This document shows positions 35,612-47,918 of a DNA stretch of 64,000 nt, in pieces. Both the position numbers and the translations under genes were made by a program. Source of the DNA: Taxillus chinensis. Its lineage: Eukaryota > Streptophyta > Magnoliopsida > Santalales > Loranthaceae. The DNA is taken from positions 14,399,759 to 14,463,758 of the forward strand of contig CM042089.1 of assembly GCA_023512835.1 (NCBI GenBank), written 5' to 3'. The notes beneath the pieces are model-generated. The model was given only the letters and a program-made list of their open reading frames with translations. It ran no database searches and was not told where the DNA came from. Position 1 is the first letter of the stretch. Each line of letters starts with the position of its first letter.

Positions 35612-36690
35612 TAGGGGACTGAACATGATGGAGTTGACCACTTACAGTGACGCGGTCAACAAGGCACTTATTGGAGAGCGGGACTTAAACCAGATCAGGA
35701 CTCAGAAGCCAAGGAGCTCATTGGGGCCTAGCCAAAAGAGGCCAAGAGAGGAGCAGTCTGAGGGACAGGGGGATAAGAGGCCAGTGCCCAAATTCTCACA
35801 TACGGGGAACTCAGGCAGCAGTTCTACCTCACGGTTTTCAGGGACGTGTCGATCCTGCGGACTTCGGGGACACAAGGAGGCGGATTGTAGGCGGAAGAGT
35901 GGCAACCTACTCAAGTGTTTTCGATGTGGGGGACTGGGACACAGGATAGGAGAGTGTCTTTCTGCCAGCTCGGCTAGTGTTGCGGGGCCACATCGACCTC
36001 GTGACCAGGGCCAGAGGAGTGGGACTCCATATCAGAGGCCAGCTCAGTCAGGACAGACAGTACAGGGACGACCTGCTACACAGCAGCCTCAGTGGGAGGC
36101 CCAGGCTCAGAAGGGACAGAATGATCGAGCTACGATGAGTCAGGCCAGCGGCAGTGTGCAAAAGGGGAGGAACTATGCTATCACTGACAGAGAGGCAGAA
36201 GTTCCACCAGTTGATGAGGCGAGTCAGGGGCCAGCTGTGGTGAGAGGTACAATTTTGGTTTCACGCACTATTTGTACTGTTTTGATTAATATTGGTGCTA
36301 CACACTCGTTCATTGCGCACTCCACTGTAGAGGGACTAGAGTTGGATTGTACCACCGTTGATCAGCCCCTTGTGGTTGATACACCCGTAGGGGGCCTGGT
36401 GGTGGTAGATAAGGTCTATTCGGAATGTGAGGTTACTCTAGGAGGTGTCGACCTCCGGTGTAACCTATATGTGATGCACTTTGATGCCTTTGATGTGATT
36501 TTGGGTATGGACTGGTTGACCCATGTGGAGGCAGTGATTGAGTGTTATAGGCGACGAGTGACCTTCCTCACACCGGAGGGCACTCGAGGCACTTTTGTGG
36601 GTGAGTGGTCTGATGATGCATGCAAGTTAGGGCCTTTGGGGCAGGGATGGGGTGATGTAACCTATCAGTTAGCCAGTCTGACCCTAGTTG
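35612..36690 (+). pseudogene. Tekay-like gag C-terminus (two zinc knuckles) and protease
   Basis: Gag resumes after the nested element ([18 protein letters not shown]). Two CCHC knuckles follow, [14 protein letters not shown] and [14 protein letters not shown], then a Gln/Ser-rich linker. The retropepsin region reads [13 protein letters not shown], where related elements have DTGA, so the catalytic Asp is replaced by Asn and the protease would be dead. ILGMDWL marks the end of the domain. The frame is open from 35612 into RT. Confidence 0.88.
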
Positions 36691-38090
36691 ACCCCCAGCA
36701 GGAGAGTAAGGTGGTGTTATCCAAGGTGGTGAATCAGTTTCCCGATGTTTTTCCCGAGGACTTGGTTGACTTACCACCAGAGAGAGAGGTAGACTTCTCG
36801 ATAGAGTTGCTACCCGGGACAGCACCTATTAGATTGGCAGCTTACAGGATGGCACCAGTTGAGCTTCGAGAGCTCAAGAGGCATATTGACGATCTTTTGG
36901 CGCGTGGTTTCATTAGACGGAGTAGTTCTCCTTGGAGTGCTCCGGTGTTATTCGCCAAAAAGGCTGATGGTTCGCTTCGGTTGTGTATTAACTACCGACG
37001 GTTGAACCAGGTGACAGTGAAGAACAGATACCCCTTACCGAGGATCGATGATTTGTTTGACCAATTCAGGGGTGCCCGTTGGTTTTCCAAGATCGATTTG
37101 AGGTCTGGATACCATCAGCTGTGTGTGCGGGAGTTAGACATTCCGAAGACAGCCTTCAGTTGCAGATATGGCCATTATGAGTAGCTGGTGATGCCCTTTG
37201 GGCTCACAAATGCTCCACAGTGTTCATGGGATTGATGAACCAGATTTTCACACCCTATCTTGATCAGTTCGTGGTAGTCTTTATTGATGATATCTTGATT
37301 TTTTCCTGGATAGAGAGCGAGCATGAGGAGCATTTACATGTGGTGTTGCAGACGCTGAGGGACCATAGACTATACGCAAAATTCACGAAGTGTGACTTTT
37401 GGCTGCAGCGGGTGAAATTTTTAGGGCACGTGGTATCATCGGAAGGTGTCACAGTGGACCCTGGCAAGATTGAGGCCGTGATGTCATGGAAGCGCCCAAC
37501 GAACGTTTTTGAGATTCAAAGTTTTCTGGGGTTGGCAGGTTATTATAGGAGGTTCGTTAAGGACTTCTCTCGTTTAGCTGCACTGATGACTGGCTTGACC
37601 CGAAAGGGAGTACGATTTGACTAGTCGGATGCTTGTGAGGAGGCTTTCAGTCAGCTGAAGGCCAGATTGACTTCAGCACCTATCCTGGTTCTAGCATAAG
37701 AGGGTGTACCCTATGAGGTCTATTGTGATGCCTCAAATGTTGGTTTGGGTTGTGTGCTCATGCAGGAAGGACGGGTAATTGCTTATGGTTCCCGTCAGTT
37801 GAGGACCCATGAGAAGAACTACCCTACGCACGATTTAGAGTTGGCTGCAGTGATCTTTGCATTGAAGAGTTGGCAGCACTATCTCCTTGGGGAGAAGTTT
37901 GTGGTATATACTGACCACAAGAGTTTGCAGTACATCTTTTCTCAGTGGGATTTGAATCTCCGACAAAGGCGTTGGGTGGAGTATATGCAGTAGTTCCAGT
38001 TTGATCTTCAGTATACACCTGGGAAGGGGAATGTAGTAGCTGATGCCTTGAGCCGGAAGAGCCAGGCCACGGTGGCTCTCTGTGCTGTCA
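36691..38090 (+). pseudogene. Tekay-like reverse transcriptase and RNase H, with stops
   Basis: RT motifs run from [12 protein letters not shown] through [20 protein letters not shown] and [16 protein letters not shown] at 37182 and a one-base loss at about 37220 interrupt the palm. FIDD follows at about 37280-37291, then [10 protein letters not shown]. RNase H has YCDAS and DLELAAV with YTDHKSLQY. In-frame stops at 37622 (TAG), 37697 (TAA) and 37991 (TAG) break it further. Most are single transitions from Trp or Gln codons, as expected from deamination of methylated cytosine. Confidence 0.88.
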
Positions 38091-39621
38091 AGGAATGGGA
38101 GATGATGGGGCAACTTGCTTCTCTGAGGTTACAGCCAGTGCAAGGAGCAGTGCAGGGTATGCTGAGCGCGGTTATAGCAGTGCCTGAGCTGCGACGTCAG
38201 GTTATTGGGGCTCAGTTAGGGGATGTAGAGTGTGAGGTCATCCGAGACCAGATTCAAGCTTCTGTACGTTCCTCAGATTGGACTGAGGATTCTGACCATG
38301 TTTTGTGCTATCGAGGTCAGTTGATTGTCCCATCTCCTCTCCGGGAGGCAGTTTTACGGGAATTTCATCACTCTCGTTTGGCTGTTCATCCTAGGGGAAC
38401 GAAGATGTATAATGCTGTCCGGCAACAGTTCTGGTGGTCGGGCCTTAAGAAAGCCATTGCGGAGTTTGTTCGACGGTGTTTGACATGTCAGCAGGTTAAG
38501 GCCGAGCATTTGCGGTCTGCCGGTGAGTTGCAGTCGTTACCTGTGCCAGAGTGGAAGTGAAATCTTGTGACTATGGACTTCGTCACAGGGCTTCCTTGTT
38601 CTAGAGGTCATGATACTATTTGGGTTGTCGTAGACCGTTTGACGAAATCTGCCTACTTTATTCCTATCCATGAGACCGATCCAATCCGGACCTTGGGACA
38701 GCGTTATGTCGACGTGATCGTACGGTTGCACGGTGTACCATTGTCGATTGTTTCTGATAGGGATGCTCGGTTTACTTCACAGTTCTGGCGACAATTACAG
38801 CGTGCTTTGGGCACCCGAGTGAACTTGAGTACAACTTACCACCCTCAGACAGATGGCCAGTCCGAGCGCACTATTCAGATTCTCGAGGATATGCTCCGTG
38901 CTTGTGTGTTGGATTTTGGTGGTTGTTGGGAGGCTCACCTTCCCTTGGTGGAGTTCTTCTACAACAACAGTTATCAGGCTACGATAGGGATGGCGCCATA
39001 TGAGGCATTGTATGGGCGACCGTGTCGCTCCCCTCTATGTTGGGCCCAGGTAGGGGAGGCAATTGTTTTGGGTCCCGATATGATTCAGGAGACTACCGAA
39101 TTGGTTCAGTTGATCCGACAGCGGATGTTAACAGCCCAGAGTCGACAGAAATCATATGCTGACAGACGGCGGCGACCGCTTCAGTTTGTCGTAGGGGATC
39201 GCGTCTTCTTGCGAGTCTCGCCACGGCGGGGGCACAGACGGTTTGGGCGAGGTTCCAAACTCTCACCTCAATTTGTGGGTCCTTTCCTATTATTGCTGTT
39301 GTGGGACCGGTTGCCTATCGATTGGAGTTACCACCCGAGTTGGCTCGTGTTCATGATATTTTCCATGTCTCCCAGTTGCGGAAATATTACCCAGATCCTT
39401 CTCATGTGCTTGATTGGCGTGAAATAGAGTTGGCAGATGATGGTTCTGTTGTGGAGGCACCAGTCCAGATTTTAGACCGTCGGGAGCAGGTCTTGCGGGG
39501 CAAGACAATTCCGTTGGTTCATGTTTTGTGGCGTCACCGCAACATGGAGGAGCAGACCTGGGAGCGCAAGAGTCAGATGCGTGCTTTTCACCCCGAGCTG
39601 TTCGAGGACGAACAGTCCTAA
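38091..39621 (+). pseudogene. Tekay-like integrase with chromodomain-like C-terminus
   Basis: The zinc-binding part has HHSRLAVHPRGTKMY and CLTCQQVK. A TGA at 38558 (expected Trp) separates it from the catalytic core: MDFVTGLP (Asp), IVSDRDARF (Asp) and TDGQSERTIQ (Glu), so the core triad is present. A frameshift near 39290 leads into the tail, VHDIFHVSQLRKYYPD, then LRGKTIPLVHVLWRHRN and EEQTWERKSQM. That tail matches the chromodomain-like end of chromoviral integrases, which targets insertion to particular chromatin. The stop is at 39621. Confidence 0.88.
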
Positions 39622-39862
39622 GGTGGGGAGGATGTCAGGATCTTCATCATGCATTAAGGTAGTTAACCTTGTTGTTTGTTTGTTGTGCTTATGGTTGTTA
39701 ATATCTTTGGGTTGCGTGTGAATTTTTGTGCTGGTGGTTACCTTGTTTGTGGGCATTGTTTTGTCTATCATGTTAATTGGCGCTAAGTTGTGCATATTTT
39801 GGTTAGCCGGGGTAGTGTTACCTCGTAGTGGATGACTTATCTTTTCGGGGACAAAAAGTCCT

Positions 39863-39875
39863 AAGGTGGGGAGGA
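39863..39875 (+). other. Polypurine tract of the Tekay-like element
   Basis: AAGGTGGGGAGGA directly precedes the TG of the 3' LTR. A near copy (CCTAAGGTGGGGAGGATG) also occurs at about 39618-39637, just after the pol stop. The 254 bp between pol and the LTR are otherwise featureless. Confidence 0.85.
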
Positions 39876-41759
39876 TGTAAAGACCCGTATCAGAGGGTGA
39901 CCGGAGTTAGGCCCGAATAAAGCTTGGGATATTTATTCAGCAGTGTGGCCTTAGCATTAGTATTTTAATTTTATGCTCAATATTATTATTTTAGTATGTT
40001 GAGTTATTATGGTAATATTATTATGACTATTTAAGTCTTTGGATTATTATTACTTTAATTAATGCTATGCCGTTAATATTATTAGTGCGGTTATTGAGTT
40101 TATTATTGTGATTATTATTAATTCACGTATTTTAATATTAAGATTTTATTATTAATAATAAGTTGTTATTATCTGAATTATTATTATTATTGTGATAATT
40201 GTTAAGATCGTTATTATTATTGTTATTTAATATTAGTATAAAAGGGGTGGTCAGGGTGAAACCCTACATTAATTTTGTGTGTGCGCAGTATCTGGTGAGA
40301 GAGAAGCACGGGAGTTAAAGCAACTGCGTTCTTGATTATTTCTGAAGTTTGAACTCAGGTAGGTGTTTCTTGATTAATTGTTATCCTATTGCATAAGCAC
40401 AGACGGATAGAGTTAGTATCTGTTATTTCTTTATGGGTTTAAGCACACGTTCAATTGTTTTGTTACTCGACGACTTGTATCTCAAGTCCCGTGCGTGTTG
40501 CGTCGTATCAAGGGTGCCATAGCGCCATTGGATGGAAGCGTCACCGGCGTCGGGTTCAGGCGGCATCAGGGGCAACGGCTTCAGGCAGCGTCGTGGGCGA
40601 CGGCTTCGGGCGGCATCGTGGGCGACGGCTTCGGGCGGCGTCGAGGGTGTCGGTTCAAGCGTCATGGCCGATGTCGAGTCCTCGCGCGCCGTCCGGATGC
40701 GTTGGAAGGGAAGAGCGGAAGCGGGCGTCGGCGTTGGCGTTGGAGTCTGCGCAGAGGAGCGGGCGATAGCGCTGGCGTCAACACGGAGGATATTGTTATT
40801 TATAGATTGGTGATATAAATTTGATCTGGATTAACCTAGAAAATGGCCCTGAATTTTTATGATATTGTTATTTATAGATTGGTGATATAAATTTGATGTC
40901 AACTTGATAATATATATGTCATATGTGGTATGGTACTATTGGTTTGGTGTTTTAAATACTCTGTGAGGTCGGGGTAATGAATATTAACTGTCTGGAGGAC
41001 TGTTATTTAATTATTTGTGTGGGATTGTTGGTGGAGTTGTTTGGGTTAACTGCGGGTCCCACATAGGGCTGGCAAGAGGCCGTAGGTCTCCTATGTGGCT
41101 GGTAACCCAGGTCCCATATATGGCAGGTTATCGTTAAGGACACCACAGGTCCCACATATGGCTGACTAGTAATGTTTTGAATTCCTAGAGTGGGTAGCGG
41201 GAATCCCGTAGAAGGATGAATGTGATGTGATGACTTGTTTATGATTTAAATGAAATTTAATTGTGATAGAATGTGACACTACACTAGCACAAGTATACAC
41301 TGATCATACAAACTTAGGAATTCACGTAATAGGGTACTGGAGTTGGGGATCACCTACTGGGCATTCGTGCTCACCCTACTTTATTTTTATTTCCTACAGA
41401 TTGTAGGGAGTAGCTGTTGGAGCCATAGCAGAGCAGGACGGGACATCTTTAAGTAGGATATCTTCTATGAAATTTGCCTACTTATTATTTATTTATTTTC
41501 TGGACTAGGGTCCATGACGGTTGTACGTACCTTTTTGGTGGAATTAATTTGTGAGTTGTTTGGTGTGTTGGACAATTATGTGGATTGTTTACACTGCTAT
41601 GTTCATTAAATAAATTTTTGGATTTATTATACTGGTGTACAGTTCTACCCCTGTTGTAGTATTGTACAAGTTTGGATGTCACCAACCCCACGACTCTTGA
41701 GTGGGCATGAGAAAGTCGCGTTCCTGGTTCTGTGGGTCTCAGAATTTGGGGGCGTGACA
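39876..41759 (+). repeat. 3' LTR of the Tekay-like element (1.88 kb)
   Basis: It starts TGTAAAGACCC and ends GGCGTGACA, with the TATA box at 40237-40245. It matches the 5' LTR except that the microsatellite block is missing. In its place (40790-40824) lies a copy of the 35 bp found again at 40862-40896, beginning TATTGTTATTTATAG. Confidence 0.9.
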
Positions 41760-41764
41760 AATTA

Positions 41765-42218
41765 TAATTAATGTTATTGGTTAATTATACAATACTAACT
41801 AACATATAAATAATATTAGTAGTAAAAATAGTACCACGACTAATAATAATAATGAGTAAATATTTGATTTAAAAAATAATATTACTCACAAAGTATATAT
41901 ACTTATATTTAAACAAAATTAAATATTTATTAAAAGTAGTAGTAATATTTTAATATAAAATACAAGCATATAAAATATAAGAAAGTGATATAATTTATAA
42001 TTATATAGTATATTAGTATGAACTAATATATAACTTTAAAATTAATTTTGAATATAATTAATTTGTATTTTATATCAAAATATTAATATTACATTTAATT
42101 TTTATTCTAATATAAATATATAAATTTTATAATTATTATTATTATTAAAATAAGTCATACACTCTTCCTACTATTATTATTATATAATATTATTAAATAT
42201 ATTAAATATTTTATTTTT
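41765..42218. other. AT-rich DNA, no gene
   Basis: Over 80 percent A+T by eye, with no ORF, terminal repeat or RNA gene. The first 40 bp resemble, in inverted form, bases 18560-18600 on the other side of the Tekay insertion. Confidence 0.7.
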
Positions 42219-42530
<312 letters not shown>

Positions 42531-44131
42531 AAGTGTAAAATTTTAAATGTTGTGAAGCTCCGCGTAGATTTGCCCATAAAGTTAAAATCCCAATCCCAAT
42601 ATCAATCCCAATCCCAATCCTCCTTTGGCTGTCTTTTCCATCTCCACAGCTTAAAGGCGCCTGATCTGTGGCGTCGATCGGAGCAACTGGAGTGATTGAT
42701 TTGTACCGTTATGTGTCAATCGAGTCGACGACCACAACTCAAACAGAAGAACCATGACACCATCCGTCGCCATAGCATTGCATCTTGATCCATTGTGTGT
42801 GTCGATGTTGAAGTTTTCTGAATATAGGATGCTCGTGTTGTACTTGTACATTGTGCTGACCAATAAACCACAATAGGGTAGATCGTGAAGCTAGCGCAGA
42901 CGTCGTCTGTATTGTTGTCGAATTTCAATATTTTATATTATTTTAAAATAATAAATTTGATAAAATTAATATGTTATTAAAATAATTAAAAAGTTATTTA
43001 GCCCATGGAGTTTTAAAAAATTCATTGGGCACCGTAGTGTGTGCTCATGTGAATGATGTATTAGTGTTTTTTTTAAGAAGTCGCGTGAAAAAAGTAGATA
43101 ATTAATTTCACCGTGTATAATGGGATATATGAATCTTATCATTGGCAAAACACTTGCAACTTAAAAAGAAAAAAGAAAAAAGAAAAAACATCCCATGTCC
43201 CCATTCAATGATCTTAATAATAATAATTATTATTATTATTATTATGTGGGGTAGTAAATTGAAGTAGATAAGCACGCTTGACATGCCTTAATTAATAAAT
43301 TCATATTAATGTCAAGGAATAACAAATGCAAATGTTCCTCCAGGCATGGCAATTTTTAAACCCTTTTGACTCATCTCAACACTTGACATAACACATGTCA
43401 TACACAGAGGAATGGGACCCATGGTGTGAAAATGAATGGTTCTAGTGCTGTTTCTCAATATATTTAAAACTAAGAATAGAATACAAATATGGCAAGCGCA
43501 TAGTCATCGGCGTAGAAACATTTAGATCAATGGCTAGACCTAGAAGACCTTACCAATCTAAGGGGGTTTTCATATGGACCACTCGATTAGTTTTTTTCAC
43601 TCTGTGCTTTGAAAATTGTATTAATTAGTTGTTTAAGGGGCGAACCGCGCCTGTGTATGCATGCACTGCAAACATGGTTTTCTCGAATATTTATTAGTTG
43701 CACTTTCTCAAAGCAGAAATAAAGCGGAAACAACTTATTAAATGGGCATGAACCAGTACGAAAACCATCAATCCAATGTCACTTTTTCAAAACATAAATA
43801 GACCTGAAACAATGTATTAAATGTGCATGAGCCATAAGCAAAGTGGGTACAATAACCACAATTTAAAAAAAAACCGTAATCATTCATTTTAAAATGAATA
43901 ATAAGTATATTGGAATTATGGTAATAACCCACTAGAGCCGCGAGATATAATATTTAAAAATCTTAAATAAAAAAGTATTGTACCAATTTTATTATCGTGA
44001 AATCGTAATAATGTGATTTTAATGATTTTTCTCTTGTTTTCTCTATTATCCTTTGATGACTTGATATATTATCACATTGTCACAGTTTTCATTGATTATA
44101 TAATTCCAGTTGTATTTAGTATTTGCTCTTT
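42531..44131. other. Intergenic DNA, no gene recognised
   Basis: The first 400 bp are of mixed composition and could be a remnant of a gene or transposon, but no protein family is recognisable in any frame. The rest is AT-rich with an ATT/TAA microsatellite near 43220-43245. Nothing further can be supported. Confidence 0.6.
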
Positions 44132-44134
44132 TTA

Positions 44135-44503
44135 GAGCATCTAGCTTCTTCAAAATATACTTTTTTAAAATTTTAGAGAAAATTTAAACTTTTGAATAAA
44201 AAAACTACACTACATCAGATCCTTCAAACTACAAAATTTTGAGATTGAAAATAAATATTGGAGGGAGAATTTTCATATTTAGAGGATCACTATTCATCTA
44301 CTAAATATTTTTATTATTATATTTCTTGACATATTTGCACTTTTGATTGGTTGTAATAAATGGAAGAAATAAAAAAATTATAATTTAAAAGAATAGAGAT
44401 AGAGATGGAGAATGAGGTATAGATGATAAACAAAATATATCATATAGTGTACTATTTATTTTCTAAAAAAGATATAGAGATTATGGAGCTGGTGTGAATG
44501 CTC
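44135..44503. mobile_element. MITE, PIF/Harbinger (Tourist-like) type
   Basis: The terminal inverted repeats begin GAGCATCTAGCTTC and, from the other end, GAGCATTCACACC. The flanking duplication is TTA (44132-44134 and 44504-44506). Length is 369 bp, AT-rich, no coding capacity. A 3-bp TTA/TAA duplication is the mark of PIF/Harbinger elements. Confidence 0.65.
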
Positions 44504-44550
44504 TTAAATATATTGTCCGCGGGGAATTTATGGATCAATATTGATTATTA

Positions 44551-44917
44551 GAGCATCTTCAATATATTAGCTATACCATTATTTATAGTCAAATATAAAT
44601 GAAAAGTTGTTTCAATAGGTTAGCTATGTCATTAGCAATAACAATAAATTTAGGTAAATTTACCTATATTTATAACTTTTGCTAAGATGTCACATCACTC
44701 AATTTTTTTCAAATCCTAAAATACCCATCTTACTTTCAAATAGATGAGTATGTTAGGGATTTGAAGAAAATATAAGATAAGGGTAAATGAGAAAGAATAA
44801 TAGTTAAGCAAAAATATAAATGGTATTCTATTAGAGTATCATTAGCTAAAATGTTACTGTAGCAAGCTAAATATAATTTTACCTAACCATTTTAGCTTGT
44901 AAATATTGGAGATGCTC
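44551..44917. mobile_element. MITE, PIF/Harbinger (Tourist-like) type
   Basis: The ends are GAGCATCTTCAATAT and, inverted, GAGCATCTCCAATAT, flanked by TTA on both sides (44548-44550 and 44918-44920). Length is 367 bp, non-coding. It starts only 47 bp after the previous element and shares its terminal GAGCAT. Confidence 0.78.
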
Positions 44918-45032
44918 TTAAAGATTTTTAAAGTAATTTTTCCTAACAAATTAAATATTGATAAAGATTCAAGTATAATATTTTCTATAATGTTGGCCTG
45001 TTGGAGTTTTAAGAGCACTCACGTTATACTTA

Positions 45033-45376
45033 GAGTAACTTCAAGAGATTCTTTATTTTATCTCTATATTTGAATAATATTTTTACTTATTTACAATTTA
45101 AACTTCAACAATCATTTCTATTTTATCTCTATCTTAATTAAAATAATAATTATTTTATTTTATTTTAACCTTTTTAATCTTTCTTTATTAATACATGTGA
45201 AAAGAATGAAGAGAGATAAGAGATAAAAATATTATATTATTAAATGAAGAGTCACTTTATTAATCTTCACAAATAAAAAGTTAACTTTTTATTCTCCACA
45301 TGTAAAGAGTAAAAAAATAATATAATATTATTTGGCTCTCTATTTGTAAATAATAGAGAACCTCTTGAAGTTGCTC
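45033..45376. mobile_element. MITE, PIF/Harbinger type
   Basis: The terminal inverted repeats read GAGTAACTTCAAGAGATTCT and, inverted, GAGCAACTTCAAGAGGTTCT. TTA flanks both ends (45030-45032 and 45377-45379). Length is 344 bp, AT-rich, no ORF. The terminal sequence differs from the two neighbours beyond the first bases, so it is another subfamily. Confidence 0.75.
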
Positions 45377-45612
45377 TTATTGTTGTTTAACTAAATTTTA
45401 GTCAAAAATATACTTTTATAAAATTTACCTAGCTAATTTAATTAGATCAAATAGTAGGCTTAATATTTTTTATTCTAAATAAAATATTATTTTTGTACCC
45501 TTCTTCTCCCACCCACCCCCCATATGCAACCCTCCCCCCTCCCCCCATTGCCCAAACCCATGAAACTCACCTCGTCAGATCTCTCACACTCAAGTTGAAC
45601 TCACCTTATTAC

Positions 45613-45878
45613 TAGGGATGACAAAATGAACTTGACCCGCTTTAATCCTATTTGACCCACCTTGACAAGCCATCGGGTCGGATTTAGGTCTTGCCCGACC
45701 CACTTTAACCCACCCCAACCTCAAATGTTTTTAAAAATATAGAGTAAAAAATGCCAATCCAACCCAACCCGAACAGCCCAAACCCCAAGTTAGGTCAAGT
45801 TCAAGTCATACTATATATTTTCGGGTCCGGTTCAAGCTAGATAGTACTCGGGCCCGTCCCAACCTGTTGGCATCCCTA
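45613..45878. mobile_element. hAT-type MITE with 8-bp duplication
   Basis: The ends are TAGGGATGACAA and, inverted, TAGGGATGCCAA. The flanks are CTTATTAC (45605-45612) and CTTATTAG (45879-45886), an 8-bp duplication with one mismatch. The interior is rich in GACCC/GGGTC motifs, typical of plant hAT MITEs that read GGGTCGGGTT. Confidence 0.78.
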
Positions 45879-46084
45879 CTTATTAGATCTCAAACCAGAA
45901 ACAATGGTTCCCCATAGCAAGTCTCCCTCCAATTTAATCGTCATGATTTTGCCTGTTTGGCCTATCCACGTGTCCTTGTATAAAATGTCGATCTATTGGC
46001 AACGCTGCCAAGAGTGCCCTCTCTAGGTGGACTGCCAATTCCAGGGCGACCTTCCATTCAACCATAACCTAGATTTGTTTCAAC

Positions 46085-46618
46085 TAAGGGTGTGCATTTA
46101 CCCGCCCAACCCGAACTTACCCGCTACCCATGAATAAAAATTATTTTATGGTGGGTTGGGTCGATTGACAAGTGAGAATGTACAAACCCACTAGTAACCT
46201 AACCCGCCACACTCCATTATAAAAATAAAGTAAATCTTATCATTTATCTATTAGACATTAGTTCATTACCATCTCTCACATTGTGAGAGGTGAGAGTTAT
46301 GTAGTGTGACACCTATGATTGTGAGTTTGTGATATTATGATCTATAAATATCGTATATTTTCTCATTTGTGATTATAAATACATAGTGAATAAAATAATA
46401 TATTTTGATTATAATTATTTTATATTTTATGCGTTCAATTTTTTAATGTATGTCGTTTAATTATATACTAGTAAATGGCAGTTGGCACCCACTCAACTCG
46501 CCATACCTTTCAGTTAGCATCCGCCAAAAATTTAACAAACCCATCGATTATTGAGGCCGACAGGTCAATTGATAATTTAGTCTTTCACCCGACCCCACCT
46601 GACCCATGCACACCCCTA
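46085..46618. mobile_element. hAT-type MITE with perfect 8-bp duplication
   Basis: The ends are TAAGGGTGTGCATT and, inverted, TAGGGGTGTGCATG. The flanks are GTTTCAAC on both sides (46077-46084 and 46619-46626). Length is 534 bp. The interior has GACCC/CCCGCC motifs near both ends and an AT-rich middle. No transposase is encoded. Confidence 0.82.
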
Positions 46619-46626
46619 GTTTCAAC

Positions 46627-47918
46627 TGACAATTTAATAGCCACAAAAAAACCCATAAAGACCCAAAAATTGTATTGGCTTGATTTTGATGGAGAGGGGC
46701 AAGGATGCGGGGAGAGGGAGGGGGAGAATGAATTAGATTAATAGAGGTACCCCGAAGGGGAAATCCTATCATCCCCGCCTAGCCTGCAAGCAAGGGGACA
46801 ATGAGTCAAACGAAGGGGGCTTCATCACCACAAGACATCACATCACTCTTAAAATAAGTATGCGGGGGGGGCGGGGGGGGGGGGGGGGTGGGGGGGTTCT
46901 GGTCCAGTAAAATACAACTATCCACGGACCCATGTCCGGGATATAATATAAAAACAGTTATACATAGGGGGGGGATATCCATCTTAGTATCATACATCGA
47001 GGTATGGGCACGTCCTCCTGGTTTTTTCCCAAATTTTTTTTAAAGAAAGTCCTCCACTTAGTTTTTAACCAAAAAAGTATAAAAAAGGTGGTCTAATTTT
47101 ACACTTCTATTCAAAAAATCAAAAAGGATAAACAACAAATAAAGTAATAATATTTGAAATATTAAATAAGATTAGATGGGTTGACGCCAACACTCCACAT
47201 CATGCCTGTTCCCATACAAGTCTATACTACATGGGTACACCGTGTACGGGTGGATGGATATGCACCGTGTAGTATGCACAATCATCGTCGAAGAGACTCG
47301 AACCCGCAAACAAACATCAAAAGGAAAAAGCGGAAGAGCATCTCCAACCTACATATAAATGAGAACTAAAATTATTTCCACGATCCTCCTACGGGATCCA
47401 ACTTACATCATTACGATCAAAAGGAGAGGGTAAAAAGTGGAAACCTTTAAAGGAACTCGGCCCTAGCTCCACGAGCTCGGGACCCGGCTCGAGAGCCTCT
47501 ACTTAGCCCATAACTTGCAAATCAACCACCCAAAAGTGCATCCGGTCCAGCGAGGAAGGCGAGTGGCCACCGGCCACCGTGACGCCATACGACAACAATG
47601 AGTCGAGGAGCACGGGGTTCGCTCTAGCCTAGGCAAGCGGAGCAAGACAAGAGGTGGTCGGAGAGCTACCGCGTCCATGATCCACACACCACACTAGAAA
47701 GAGCATGCATAGAGCCTTAGCCACGGTGAGAAGGCCCAAACAAGTCACGGGAGGGAGTCCATGCCCCAATTGACGGGGGGGCGGTCACACCAACATACTA
47801 AAATTAGAAATAAATATATTTACAAATTATTTTGCTATAGCTGGCATATAACTAATGCGAATGGAGAGATTTTAAGCAAAATATTAGCTATAAATAGCAG
47901 GGTTGGAGATGCTTTAAT
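46627..47918. other. Intergenic DNA with poly-G tract, no gene recognised
   Basis: A G-run of about 35 bp (46863-46897) is a likely trouble spot for sequencing. GC-richer DNA at 47440-47700 holds short ORFs without recognisable family. GAGCATCTCCAACC at 47335 and its inverted partner GGTTGGAGATGC at about 47900 look like MITE ends, but no target duplication fits. Confidence 0.55.

Larger units (their letters stand above)
18991..41759 (+). mobile_element. Ty3/gypsy element, Tekay/Del-like chromovirus, with nested Athila insertion
   Basis: The element runs from the TG of the 5' LTR to the CA of the 3' LTR and is flanked by the perfect 5-bp duplication AATTA (18986-18990 and 41760-41764). It carries a tRNA-Met type PBS and a PPT. 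The gag-pro-pol order is zinc knuckles, protease, RT, RNase H, integrase and a chromodomain-like C-terminal tail, which places it in the chromoviruses; integrase and RT signatures resemble Tekay/Del. Without the 13.3-kb nested element it would be about 9.5 kb. It is inactive, with several in-frame stops and frameshifts. Clade assignment is by recognition, not by phylogeny. Confidence 0.85.

Noticed and set aside
47335..47913. A possible MITE with GAGCATCTCCAACC ends
   Set aside because: The ends are inverted, but there is no TTA or other duplication, and part of the inside also occurs outside at 48270-48355. Probably unrelated MITE ends.
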